DNA from: an uncultured Agathobacter sp.
Lineage (GTDB): Bacteria; Bacillota; Clostridia; Lachnospirales; Lachnospiraceae
Direction: 5' to 3'
Assembly: GCA_934359755.1 (NCBI GenBank)
Contig: CAKRLV010000004.1
Coordinates: forward strand, 62,001 to 126,000
DNA length: 64,000 nucleotides
The notes below the pieces were generated by a model. That model was not told where the DNA came from and searched no databases. It saw only the letters and a program-made list of their open reading frames with translations. The position numbers were made by a program, and so were the translations under genes. Below are positions 52,677-62,600 of this stretch, in pieces (the first letter of the stretch is position 1; each line of letters begins with the position of its first letter).

Positions 52677-54256
52677 TGGATAAGCGAAAAGAGATAATTA
52701 AATACAGGTTTGCAGATCCACAGAGAGCCTATGATATATGCTGTGAGCTGCTTGAGCAGGGAAAGCAGTCAGGAAATGCCTATGATATTGCATATGCATA
52801 TCTTTATATGGGCGATGCGTTTTTTTCCATGGGCAATACAGATGAGGCATTAAAATACCTTATGATGGCGGAAAAGGTCCAGAAGCACAATGGCTTTGAT
52901 GAGCTGCGGATGAAGACGTACAATATAATAGGAGTTATTTATTTCAATATGGGTGATGAGCTGCTTTCGCTGGACTATTATCATGCTGCGATGGAACTGG
53001 CAAGGGAATACAACGATACTGAGCTTCAAGGCATGATTTATAACAATGTGGGAGCTCTGCTTACAAATGCTGGAGATCATGCAAAAGCTACACAATACTA
53101 TGAGAAGGCATACGAATACTTTAATTGTGAAAGCGATGAAGATAACGAGCCGGCATGTGGCATGTTCAGGCTTTATATGAACGTATCAGAAGGATTGCGG
53201 AATGAAAAGCATTATGCTAAGAATAAAGCATATCTGGATGAGGTGATGAAAACAATAAATACAGACTTGCTTGTACCCATGGACAAGATTAAGTTGGTGC
53301 ATGCATATGGCATGTTGTATTATGAGACCGGGGAATATGAAAAAGCATTTGATATGTGTGTGAAGGCAGTGGCTCTGTGTGAAAATAATATGAATGATAT
53401 TGATTCATTTGACGAATATAGGGACATAGTAGAGCTTCTTATAAATATGGATAAAATCGGGCATATACATGGAATGCTTGAAGGCTTGAGCGATATGGCA
53501 GAAAAAGCTGATATAGACAGAAGAAGAATTCAGGTCTGCAGGCTTCGCATACAGATATACGAAAAGACCGGTGAAAAGGAAAAGTATGCAGAGCAGCTTC
53601 GCATATACTATCAGCTCAGAAAGCGAATCAATGTTGAGAGAAACGATATAATAATCTCAGCCTTAGACAATCGCTGCCGCTTAGAGGATGAACGCAAGGA
53701 AAACAAACGCCTGAACAAGGACAATATAAAGCTCCTGCACGAGAGCGAGATTGATGAGCTGACAGGTATTTACAACAGACTGGCATTCAGGCGCCGTTAT
53801 GACAGAATGTACAAATATGCTTTGCGAAATGCTCATACATATTGTATGGGGATATTTGATATAGACTTTTTTAAAGTATACAATGATTCATACGGACATA
53901 TCAGAGGTGATAAATGCCTGAAAAAAGTTGCCGAAATTTTAAGACACACATCTGCCGGAGATTTTTGTGTGGCAAGATATGGCGGTGATGAGTTTATATT
54001 TATGGCATATGACGTATCAGAAGAAAAGGTCAGAGATTTTTTGAACAGACTAGTGGAAAATATAAGAAATGAAGCCATTGCATTTGAAGCAAAGCCGGAT
54101 GGTACGGATAAGGTAACGATTTCGGCAGGTGCAATTATACAACAGAACGCATCAGAGGATACTTTGATTACAGATTTGTTAAAGCAGGCTGATAAAATAC
54201 TTTATGAGGTAAAACAAGCTGGCAAGGATGGTTATATAGTAGTGAAACTACAGTAG
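52676..54256 (+). CDS. TPR-repeat diguanylate cyclase, second paralogue
   Basis: 526 residues. It has the same plan as the preceding protein: start KEIIKYRFADPQRAYDICCELLEQ parallels the other (in spirit), TPR repeats to about 320, DELTGIYNRLAF, and intact GGDEF at about 435-439 with no RxxD upstream. The two are clearly related by tandem duplication but have diverged well beyond recent copies. It should make c-di-GMP. The gap to the first gene is 34 nt and consists of three 13-bp repeats. Confidence 0.9.
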   Translation: MDKRKEIIKYRFADPQRAYDICCELLEQGKQSGNAYDIAYAYLYMGDAFFSMGNTDEALKYLMMAEKVQKHNGFDELRMKTYNIIGVIYFNMGDELLSLDYYHAAMELAREYNDTELQGMIYNNVGALLTNAGDHAKATQYYEKAYEYFNCESDEDNEPACGMFRLYMNVSEGLRNEKHYAKNKAYLDEVMKTINTDLLVPMDKIKLVHAYGMLYYETGEYEKAFDMCVKAVALCENNMNDIDSFDEYRDIVELLINMDKIGHIHGMLEGLSDMAEKADIDRRRIQVCRLRIQIYEKTGEKEKYAEQLRIYYQLRKRINVERNDIIISALDNRCRLEDERKENKRLNKDNIKLLHESEIDELTGIYNRLAFRRRYDRMYKYALRNAHTYCMGIFDIDFFKVYNDSYGHIRGDKCLKKVAEILRHTSAGDFCVARYGGDEFIFMAYDVSEEKVRDFLNRLVENIRNEAIAFEAKPDGTDKVTISAGAIIQQNASEDTLITDLLKQADKILYEVKQAGKDGYIVVKLQ

Positions 54257-54612
54257 GCTGTAGGGGATATGAACTTGACAAAAGTTATAAAGAGTTATTT
54301 GTCAGAGACAAGGATGCTTGAAAAGATTAAAAAGAAGAAAATGAGAGTTCTTGTGACGAGGAAAACGCTGTATGCATAATTTGCGTGAATAAATTGTAAA
54401 TAAGAAAATATGTGAATGAATGCAGATAAGAAAATATGTGAATGAATGCAGATAAGAAAATATGTGAATAAATGCAGATAAGAAAATGTGTGAATAAATG
54501 CAGATAAGAAAATATGTGAATAAAATGCAGATAAGAAAAATATCGACATCGATAATAGTATATGCTAATATTTAATGCAAAGTATGAGTTTTAATTATAC
54601 AGGAGAAAAAAT
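54257..54612. other. Gene-free stretch before hisH, mostly repeat
   Basis: No credible coding frame. It holds a 26-bp repeat array, the dyad TATCGA-CA-TCGATA (54541-54554) just after it, and an AT-rich lead to hisH. A clear promoter is not visible. Confidence 0.5.
54394..54540. repeat. 26-bp tandem repeat, nearly six copies
   Basis: Units of ATGCAGATAAGAAAATATG onward begin at 54420, 54446, 54472, 54498 and 54525, with a degenerate first unit at 54394. One unit is a base longer. Copies differ by one or two bases. Confidence 0.92.
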
Positions 54613-55233
54613 ATGATTTCAATTATCGATTATGGCGCTGGCAATCTTAAGAGCGTCGAGAAGGCACTTGCATCTATGCATGAGGAATGTATTATCACAA
54701 GGAAATTTGATGAAATTCTAGGAGCTGACAGAGTTATTTTACCTGGTGTTGGAGCTTTTGGCGATGCGATGGCGCAGCTTAAGAAGTACGAACTTGATAA
54801 GGTTATTCAAGAAGTGGTTGACAGGAAAATCCCATTTCTTGGAATCTGTCTTGGATTACAGCTTTTATTTGAGGGAAGCGAGGAGAGCCAGGGAGTAGAA
54901 GGGTTAGGCGTTCTTGAAGGCGAGATAAAGAGGATTCCTGATAAGGAAGGACTTAAGATTCCGCATATCGGATGGAATTCACTTGAACTGGTGAATGATG
55001 GACGATTATTCAAGGGACTTCCAGAGAATCCTTATGTATATTTTGTGCATTCATATTATTTGCAGGCAAAAGATGAGAGTATTGTTAAAGCAACGACAGA
55101 ATACAGCACTACTATACATGCTTCTGTTGAGAAAGATAATGTATTTGCGTGTCAGTTCCATCCAGAGAAGAGCAGTACATTAGGCCTGCAGATACTTAAG
55201 AATTTTACACAGATAGAAAGGGGAGAGGCATAA
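54613..55233 (+). CDS. hisH: Imidazole glycerol phosphate synthase, glutaminase subunit
   Basis: 206 residues; AGGAG precedes the ATG. Class I glutamine amidotransferase: YGAGNLKSVEKAL at the start, the nucleophile Cys79 in GICLGLQLLFEGSE, and His183/Glu185 in CQFHPEKS. It supplies ammonia to HisF in histidine synthesis. HisF follows directly, and the other his genes are not in the window. Confidence 0.95.
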   Translation: MISIIDYGAGNLKSVEKALASMHEECIITRKFDEILGADRVILPGVGAFGDAMAQLKKYELDKVIQEVVDRKIPFLGICLGLQLLFEGSEESQGVEGLGVLEGEIKRIPDKEGLKIPHIGWNSLELVNDGRLFKGLPENPYVYFVHSYYLQAKDESIVKATTEYSTTIHASVEKDNVFACQFHPEKSSTLGLQILKNFTQIERGEA

Positions 55234-55234
55234 T

Positions 55235-55996
55235 ATGTTTACTAAGAGAATAATCCCATGTCTTGATGTGAATAATGGGCGAGTTGTAAAAGGCGTTAAT
55301 TTTGTTAATCTGCAGGATGCCGGTGATCCGGTAGAAATTGCAGCAGCGTATGACAAGGCTGGCGCAGATGAGGTTGTTTTTCTTGATATTACAGCGTCTA
55401 GTGACAATCGAGGCACTGTAGTTGATATGGTTAGAAAAGTGGCTGAGAATGTTTTTATTCCTTTTACGGTGGGCGGTGGAATACGAACAGTTGATGACTT
55501 TAAGGTGCTTCTTCGTGAGGGCGCTGACAAGATTTCGATTAATTCATCGGCTATCAACACACCAGAACTTATCGGCAATGCAGCTGACAAATTTGGAAGC
55601 CAGTGCGTAGTTGTTGCCATTGATGCAAGAAGAAGAGAAGATGGCAGTGGCTGGAATGTATATAAGAATGGTGGAAGAATTGATACTGGGCTGGATGCGA
55701 TTGAATGGGCTATGAAAGCAAACAAACTTGGTGCTGGTGAGATTCTTCTTACAAGTATGGATTGTGATGGAACAAAGGCCGGTTATGATATAGAACTTAC
55801 CCGCCTTATTGCAGATAATGTATCGATACCTGTAATTGCATCGGGTGGTGCAGGAACTAAGGAGCATTTTTTTGATGCGCTTGTTGATGGTCATGCGGAT
55901 GCAGCGCTTGCAGCATCACTTTTCCATTATAAGGAATTGGAAATTATGGATTTGAAGGAGTATCTGGCAGGCAGAGGCGTGTCAGTGAGAAGATAG
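55235..55996 (+). CDS. hisF: Imidazole glycerol phosphate synthase, cyclase subunit
   Basis: 253 residues, 1 nt after hisH with GGGGAGAGG before the ATG. A TIM barrel with catalytic Asp11 in PCLDVNNGRVVKG and the second Asp in VVAIDARRRE (about 130), and the phosphate-binding GGGIRT and ASGGAGT loops. It forms imidazole glycerol phosphate and AICAR. That AICAR feeds the same pool sensed by the ZTP riboswitch at 14.2 kb. Confidence 0.96.
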   Translation: MFTKRIIPCLDVNNGRVVKGVNFVNLQDAGDPVEIAAAYDKAGADEVVFLDITASSDNRGTVVDMVRKVAENVFIPFTVGGGIRTVDDFKVLLREGADKISINSSAINTPELIGNAADKFGSQCVVVAIDARRREDGSGWNVYKNGGRIDTGLDAIEWAMKANKLGAGEILLTSMDCDGTKAGYDIELTRLIADNVSIPVIASGGAGTKEHFFDALVDGHADAALAASLFHYKELEIMDLKEYLAGRGVSVRR

Positions 55997-55997
55997 T

Positions 55998-56675
55998 ATG
56001 TCAATGATAGCAAATGACTGGCTGGATAGTATATCCGACGAGTTTAAGAAACCATATTACCGGGATTTGTATAAGTTTGTTAAAGAGGAATACAGTACGC
56101 ATGTAGTGTATCCTCCGTCAGAGGATATATTTAATGCTATGCATTTTACACCTCTTAGCGAGGTTAAAGTACTTATTCTTGGACAGGATCCGTATCATAA
56201 TGAACATCAGGCTCATGGACTTAGTTTCTCGGTCCTGCCTGACCAGAAGGAAATTCCACCATCTTTGCAGAATATCTACAAGGAGTTGAATACTGATTTA
56301 GGATGCTATATTCCGAATAACGGATATTTGAAAAAGTGGGCAGATCAGGGTGTATTGTTGCTCAATACAGTGCTGACAGTTCGTGCGCATCAGGCTAATT
56401 CTCATCAGGGAATGGGCTGGGAGCAGTTCACGGATGCTATAATTAAGGCCGTAAATGAGCAGGACAGACCGATTGTGTATATGCTATGGGGAAGACCTGC
56501 GCAGAGCAAGATTCCTATGCTTACAAATCCTAAGCATCTTATACTTAAAGCACCACATCCAAGTCCTTTGTCGGCATACAGGGGATTTTTTGGATGTAAG
56601 CATTTTAGCCAGGCGAATCAATTTCTTGAGGAGCATGGAATTTCACCGATTGACTGGCAGATTGATAATATATAA
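55998..56675 (+). CDS. ung: Uracil-DNA glycosylase
   Basis: 225 residues. Family 1 motifs: water-activating Asp64 in GQDPYHNEHQAHGLSFS and the C-terminal HPSPLSAYRGFFG with the catalytic His near 187; LLLNTVLTVR lies between. It removes uracil from DNA in base excision repair. It starts 1 nt after hisF, so it may be cotranscribed although the functions differ. Confidence 0.95.
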   Translation: MSMIANDWLDSISDEFKKPYYRDLYKFVKEEYSTHVVYPPSEDIFNAMHFTPLSEVKVLILGQDPYHNEHQAHGLSFSVLPDQKEIPPSLQNIYKELNTDLGCYIPNNGYLKKWADQGVLLLNTVLTVRAHQANSHQGMGWEQFTDAIIKAVNEQDRPIVYMLWGRPAQSKIPMLTNPKHLILKAPHPSPLSAYRGFFGCKHFSQANQFLEEHGISPIDWQIDNI

Positions 56676-56742
56676 AACAGGCAGATCTTATAGTTATAAT
56701 ATTTATATGTGTGGACCATATTAATCACTATGAGGAGATAAA

Positions 56743-57594
56743 ATGAGCGGAATATGTAAGCACCATTTAAAAAAGTGTCTGCTACTTGTATTGGTAATCA
56801 GTTTGGCGGTAGATATACTGGTAGTTCGGGATGCGGCAAAGGCAGGAGAAAACGAAGAGAAGAAGGATTATGGTGTGTTTCTGAGTATAGATTCTTCTCA
56901 AATGAGAAAGTTGTATCATTATAAATTGGTTGTGATTGATGCACAGTTTTTTTCTAAAAAGGATATTCGGATGTTGCATAAAAAAGGTGTTAAGGTATAT
57001 ACATATCTGAATGTAGGCTCGATTGAAGAATTTCGAGATTACTATAAGGAATATGAACATCTGGCAATTGGAGATTATGAAAACTGGGATGATGAAAAAT
57101 GGGTTGATGTTTCTAATCAGGAATGGCAGAATTTCATCGGAAAGTTGTCAAAAAAGCTGCTGGAAAAAGGCGTAGATGGATTTTTTATAGATAATTGCGA
57201 TGTCTATGATTATGCCCAAACGAAGAAAAACTTTCAAGGACTGGTAAAAATTTTAAAAAATATCAGGAGCCTTGGAGTTGAACTTGTAATTAACGGCGGT
57301 GATGTTTTTGTGACAAAATATAGAAAGACATATGGAACGGCGAAGAATATTATGACTGCGGTAAATCAGGAATCTGTGTGGAGCAGGATTCAGTTTGAAC
57401 AGGGTACATTTGGAAAACAGACAAAAGAAGCACGCGATTATTTTTCAGATTATGTAAAACAATGCAAGAAAGATGGAATGGAAGTTTATTTGTTGGAGTA
57501 TACAAAAGATATAAAGTTGATTCGACAGATTCGTAAGTATTGCAGGAAAAATAAATTCCATTATTATATATCGGATTCTATTGAATTAGATTAG
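56743..57594 (+). CDS. Secreted or anchored GH114-like TIM-barrel protein
   Basis: 283 residues; TGAGGAGAT precedes the ATG. A signal peptide or anchor (CLLLVLVISLAVDILV) is followed by a barrel: YKLVVIDAQFFSKKDI, KVYTYLNVGSIEEFRDYY, VDGFFIDNCDVYDYA and VELVINGGDVF. This pattern fits the endo-alpha-1,4-polygalactosaminidase (GH114/TM1410) group, with Asp in the FIDNCD stretch a likely catalytic residue. It would act on an extracellular polysaccharide; the substrate is not known. Confidence 0.78.
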   Translation: MSGICKHHLKKCLLLVLVISLAVDILVVRDAAKAGENEEKKDYGVFLSIDSSQMRKLYHYKLVVIDAQFFSKKDIRMLHKKGVKVYTYLNVGSIEEFRDYYKEYEHLAIGDYENWDDEKWVDVSNQEWQNFIGKLSKKLLEKGVDGFFIDNCDVYDYAQTKKNFQGLVKILKNIRSLGVELVINGGDVFVTKYRKTYGTAKNIMTAVNQESVWSRIQFEQGTFGKQTKEARDYFSDYVKQCKKDGMEVYLLEYTKDIKLIRQIRKYCRKNKFHYYISDSIELD

Positions 57595-57650
57595 AAGGAC
57601 ACTTAGGACAAATATCATGACTTTTAAAAAGTCATTGACATTTTAAAAGC

Positions 57651-57699
57651 AAAAAGAGTCTCGCAGTCGCCAATATTAGCGGCTTGCGAGACTCTTTTT
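57651..57699. terminator. Bidirectional terminator between the GH114-like and ABC-F genes
   Basis: AAAAAGAGTCTCGCA pairs with TGCGAGACTCTTTTT, with an inner GCC/GGC pairing; A-run and T-run on both sides serve the two convergent genes. Confidence 0.93.
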
Positions 57700-57721
57700 A
57701 AATATATAATGTTCTATACAA

Positions 57722-59362
57722 TTAATCATCGGCTTCTTCGTCAGTAGAAGTAGTATAAACCTGACGCTTACGTGCCATAACATCACTTTCGAGATATTCG
57801 TCGTAAGTAGATACCTTATCTATCATTGAACCATCAGGAAGGAATTCAATAATTCTATTGGCTGTAGTTTGTACAACCTGATGATCTCGACATGCGAAGA
57901 GAATTACACCAGGGAATTTAATCATTCCGTTGTTGAGAGCTGTGATTGACTCCATATCAAGGTGGTCAGTAGGCTCGTCGAACATAAGAACGTTGCTTCC
58001 CATAATCATCATTCTTGAGAGAAGAACACGAACTTTCTCACCTCCGGAAAGAACACGCATCTTCTTGACACCATCTTCACCGGCAAAAAGCATTCTTCCA
58101 AGGAAACCACGTACATAAGTAGCATCTTTTATCTCAGAATACTGAGTGAGCCAGTCTACGATTAAATCGTCTGTGTCAAAAATCTCTGTATTATCCTTAG
58201 GAAAGTATGATTGACTAGTTGTAACTCCCCATTTATAAGAACCTTCGTCAGGTTCCATCTCGCCAGCAAGAATCTTGAAAAGTGTTGTCTTTGCAAGTTC
58301 GTTTCCACCTACAAATGCAATTTTATCATCATGATTGACAGTGAAAGAGATATTATTGAGCACTTTAACACCATCTATTGTTTTTGAAATACCCTCAACA
58401 AACAATACATCGTTTCCGATTTCTCTTTCTGGGCGAAAATCAATGTAAGGATATTTACGGCTTGAAGGTCTGATTTCATCAAGCTGGATTTTCTCTAAGG
58501 CACGCTTACGTGAAGTTGCCTGCTTTGATTTAGAAGCATTAGCAGAGAAACGCTGGATAAATTCCTGTAATTCCTTTATTTTTTCTTCTTTTTTCTTATT
58601 AGCTTCTTTCATCTGGCGGACGATAAGCTGGCTTGACTCATACCAGAAGTCATAGTTACCAGCGTAAAGCTGGATTTTGCCATAGTCCATATCAGCAATA
58701 TTTGTACATACCTTATTTAAGAAATAACGGTCATGTGATACTACGATGACTGTATTTTCAAAGTTGATAAGGAATTCTTCTAACCATGCAATAGCATCAA
58801 GGTCAAGGTGGTTAGTAGGCTCGTCGAGAAGAAGAATATCTGGATTTCCGAAAAGAGCCTGAGCAAGAAGAACTTTGACTTTGGTAGCACCAGGCATATC
58901 AGCCATGAGATTATAATGTTCTTCTGTTGGAACTCCGAGTCCGTTTAGAAGGGTAGCAGCATCTGATTCTGCATTCCATCCGTCCATATCAGCAAATTCA
59001 GCTTCGAGCTCGCTGGCACGGATTCCGTCCTCGTCGGAGAAATCTTCTTTCATGTATATAGCATCTTTTTCTTTCATGATATCATAAAGGCGCTTGTTGC
59101 CCATGATTACAGTGTCAAGTACTGTGAATTCATCATACTTGAAGTGATCCTGCTGTAAGAATGAGAGACGCTGACCAGGTGTGATGGCAATATCACCACT
59201 TGTAGGTTCGAGCTGACCTGATAAGATCTTTAAAAATGTAGACTTACCAGCGCCGTTTGCACCGATGAGACCATAACAGTTTCCCTCTGTGAATTTAATG
59301 TTTACATCTTCAAATAAAGCCTTTTTTCCTATTCGAAGAGTGATATTATTTGCACTAATCAT
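57722..59362 (-). CDS. ABC-F ATPase (YbiT/YkpA group) with atypical second ATP site
   Basis: 546 residues; GAAAGGTAAATTAT precedes the ATG on the minus strand. Two ABC domains are joined by the ABC-F linker (about 225-310). The first has GANGAGKST (about 37), LDEPTNHLDLDAI and VVSHDRYF. The second has GGNELAKTT in the Walker A place (Ala for the last Gly), LSGGEKVRVLL, DEPTDHLDMES and ACRDHQV where the switch His normally stands. ABC-F proteins act on the ribosome. Similarity along the full length is to E. coli YbiT, a translation factor rather than a known resistance type. Confidence 0.92.
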   Translation of the reverse strand: MISANNITLRIGKKALFEDVNIKFTEGNCYGLIGANGAGKSTFLKILSGQLEPTSGDIAITPGQRLSFLQQDHFKYDEFTVLDTVIMGNKRLYDIMKEKDAIYMKEDFSDEDGIRASELEAEFADMDGWNAESDAATLLNGLGVPTEEHYNLMADMPGATKVKVLLAQALFGNPDILLLDEPTNHLDLDAIAWLEEFLINFENTVIVVSHDRYFLNKVCTNIADMDYGKIQLYAGNYDFWYESSQLIVRQMKEANKKKEEKIKELQEFIQRFSANASKSKQATSRKRALEKIQLDEIRPSSRKYPYIDFRPEREIGNDVLFVEGISKTIDGVKVLNNISFTVNHDDKIAFVGGNELAKTTLFKILAGEMEPDEGSYKWGVTTSQSYFPKDNTEIFDTDDLIVDWLTQYSEIKDATYVRGFLGRMLFAGEDGVKKMRVLSGGEKVRVLLSRMMIMGSNVLMFDEPTDHLDMESITALNNGMIKFPGVILFACRDHQVVQTTANRIIEFLPDGSMIDKVSTYDEYLESDVMARKRQVYTTSTDEEADD

Positions 59363-59665
59363 ATAATTTACCTTTCTATATATAATATAAAGTAATAAGC
59401 AATCGTTTCTATTTTAACGGATAATGGAATTTTTGCAAGCATTTTATGAGTTTTTCACACTTTATATGAGTTTTACAACGCTTTATTATTAGTTACATAA
59501 CACTTTATTGATAAAAAAGAAATATTTACTCAGAAAAATGTATGTTAAAAAATACAAAAACAGAGGCTTCAAATGCTTGCTTTTTAGGTACAAACATCCT
59601 AATATTAGAGTAGAGACATTATGAATCATGTCTATATATGAATAATAGATTTAGGAGGAAATTTC
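59363..59665. other. Divergent intergenic region with nifJ promoter
   Basis: A good promoter faces nifJ: TTGCTT (59578-59583), 17-bp spacer, TAATAT (59601-59606). It leaves a leader of about 50 nt. An A/T-rich part (59400-59530) may hold the ABC-F promoter. No gene is seen. Confidence 0.6.
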
Positions 59666-62600
59666 ATGTCTAGAGCAAAACAGTCAATGGATGGAAATAC
59701 AGCAGCAGCTCATGTTGCTTATGCTTACACAGAAGTAGCTGGTATCTATCCAATCACACCTTCTAGCCCAATGGCTGATTCGGTTGATCAGTGGTCAGCA
59801 GCAGGTCAGAAGAACATTTTCGGAAGCACAGTAAAAGTTGTAGAGATGGAGTCTGAGGCTGGTGCCGCTGGTACAGTTCACGGATCACTCGCAGCTGGTG
59901 CGCTTACAACTACATTTACAGCATCACAGGGTCTTTTACTTATGATCCCTAATATGTACAAGATCGCTGGTGAGAACCTTCCTTGCGTATTTGATGTATC
60001 TGCACGTACAGTATCATCTCATGCACTTAATATTTTCGGTGATCACAGTGACGTATACGCATGTCGTCAGACAGGTTTCGCAATGCTTTGTGAGACAAAC
60101 CCACAGGAAGTTATGGATCTTTCTCCAGTTGCTCATCTTGCAGCACTTGAAGGAAAAGTTCCATTCATCAACTTCTTCGACGGATTCCGTACATCACACG
60201 AGATTCAGAAGATTGAGAAATGGGATTATGAAGATCTCAAAGAGATGTGTCCAATGGATGCAGTTGCTGATTTCAGAGCACACGCACTTAACCCAGAGCA
60301 TCCAGCAGCTCGTGGTTCACATGAGAACGGAGATATCTTCTTCCAGCATAGAGAGGCATGTAACTCATTCTATGATAACCTTCCAGCAGTTGTTGAGAAG
60401 TACATGGATAAGGTTAATGCTAAGCTCGGAACAGATTATAAGCTTTTCAACTACTACGGAGCTCCAGATGCAGATCGTGTAATCATCGCTATGGGATCTA
60501 TCAATGACGTAGCAGAAGAAGTTATTGATTACTTAACAGCTAAGGGAGAGAAAGTTGGACTTATCAAAGTTCGTCTTTATCGTCCATGGTCTTCAGAGGC
60601 ACTCCTTAAGGTTATCCCTAAGACAGCTAAGAAGATTGCTGTATTAGATCGTACAAAAGAGCCAGGATCACTTGGTGAGCCACTTTACTTAGACGTAGCT
60701 ACTACACTTCGTGAGGCAGGAATGAATGATGTTGTTCTTGTTGGTGGACGTTACGGATTAGGTTCAAAGGATACTCCTCCTTCATCAGTATTTGCTGTAT
60801 ATACAGAACTTGAGAAGGATGCACCAAAGAACAGATTCACACTTGGTATTGTTGATGATGTTACTAATCTTTCACTTCCAGAGGTTAAGCCAGCTCCTAT
60901 TACATCTGCACCTGGTACAAAAGAGTGCAAGTTCTGGGGACTTGGTGGAGATGGTACTGTAGGTGCTAATAAGAACTCTACAAAGATCATCGGTGACCAT
61001 ACAGATAAGTATATCCAGGCATACTTCCAGTATGACTCAAAGAAGACTGGTGGTGTTACAATTTCACACTTGAGATTTGGTGACAACCCAATCAGAAGTC
61101 CATACTATATTAACCAGGCTGACTTCGTAGCATGTCATAACCCAGCATATGTTATCCAGGGTATGAAGATGGTACAGGATGTTAAGCCAGGCGGAGTATT
61201 TATGATCAACTGTCAGTGGTCTGATGAAGAGTTAGCTCATCATCTTAACGCTGATGCTAAGAAATATATCGCTGACAACAATATTCAGCTTTACACAATC
61301 AACGCTATCGATAAGGCTATCGAAATCGGAATGGGTAAGAGAACTAATACTATTCTTCAGTCTGCTTTCTTCAAACTTGCAGATGTTATGCCAATCGATG
61401 AGGCAGTTGAGTTCATGAAACAGGCAGCTAAGAAGTCTTACTCTAAGAAGGGTGATGCAGTAGTTGAGATGAACTACAAGGCTATCGACGCTGGTGTAGA
61501 TGCAGTACATAAGGTAGATGTTCCAGATTCTTGGAAGAATCCAGAAGCTGATGCTCCTAAGGCTGCACGTACAGGTCGTCCAGAGGTTGTTGAGCTTGTT
61601 AACAATCTTCTTGATCCAATCGCTAAGATGGATGGAGACAGCCTCCCAGTTTCAGCATTCAAAGATATCGCTGATGGTCAGTATGTAACAGGTGCTTCTG
61701 CTTATGAGAAGAGAGGAACAGCCGTTACAGTTCCACAGTGGGATGCAGAGAAGTGTATTCAGTGTAACAACTGTGCATTCGTATGTTCTCACGCAACAAT
61801 TCGTCCATTCTTACTTACAGATGACGAAGTTAAAGCAGCTCCAGACAACATGAAGGTTGCAGATATGAAGCCTAAGGCTGGTGCTTATAAATATACAATG
61901 AGCGTATCTCCACTTGACTGTATGGGATGCGGCGAGTGTATCACAGTTTGTCCTACAGCAGCTATTTCTATGGTTCCACAGGAGTCACAGGCAGCTGAGC
62001 AGCCAGTATTTGATTACTTAGTAGCTAATGTTTCTAAGAAGACAGACGCTGGAATGGTTGATACAACACCTAAGGGTTCACAGTTCAACCAGCCACTCCT
62101 TGAGTTCTCAGGATCATGTGCAGGATGTGCTGAGACATCTTACGCTAGACTTATTACACAGCTCTTTGGTGAGCAGATGTACATCTCTAACGCAACAGGA
62201 TGTTCTTCTATCTGGGGTAACCCGGCAGCTACATCACCATACACAGTAAATATCAACTCTAAGAAGGGACCAGCTTGGTCTAACTCACTCTTCGAGGATA
62301 ATGCTGAGCATGGTTTAGGTATGGAAGTTGGACAGAAGTATCTCCGTGACCAGGCTATTGAGAATGTTACAGCTTGTGCTACAAGCGACAAGGCTTCAGC
62401 AGAGCTCAAAGCAGCTTATGACGAGTTCATGGCTACAAAGGATGATACAAAGGCAAACGTTGCTCCTACAGCAGCTCTTATTGCTGAGTTAGAGAAGGCA
62501 GCAGAAGCTGGATGTCCAGATGCTAAGGCAGCTCTTGACAAGAAAGATTATCTTGGAAAGAAATCTGTATGGATCTTCGGTGGTGACGGATGGGCTTATG

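Noticed and set aside
54295..54549. Minus-strand open frame with repeated hydrophobic FLICIHSHIF segments
   Set aside because: It is the reverse reading of the 26-bp repeat array; the membrane-like look comes from A/T-rich repeats.
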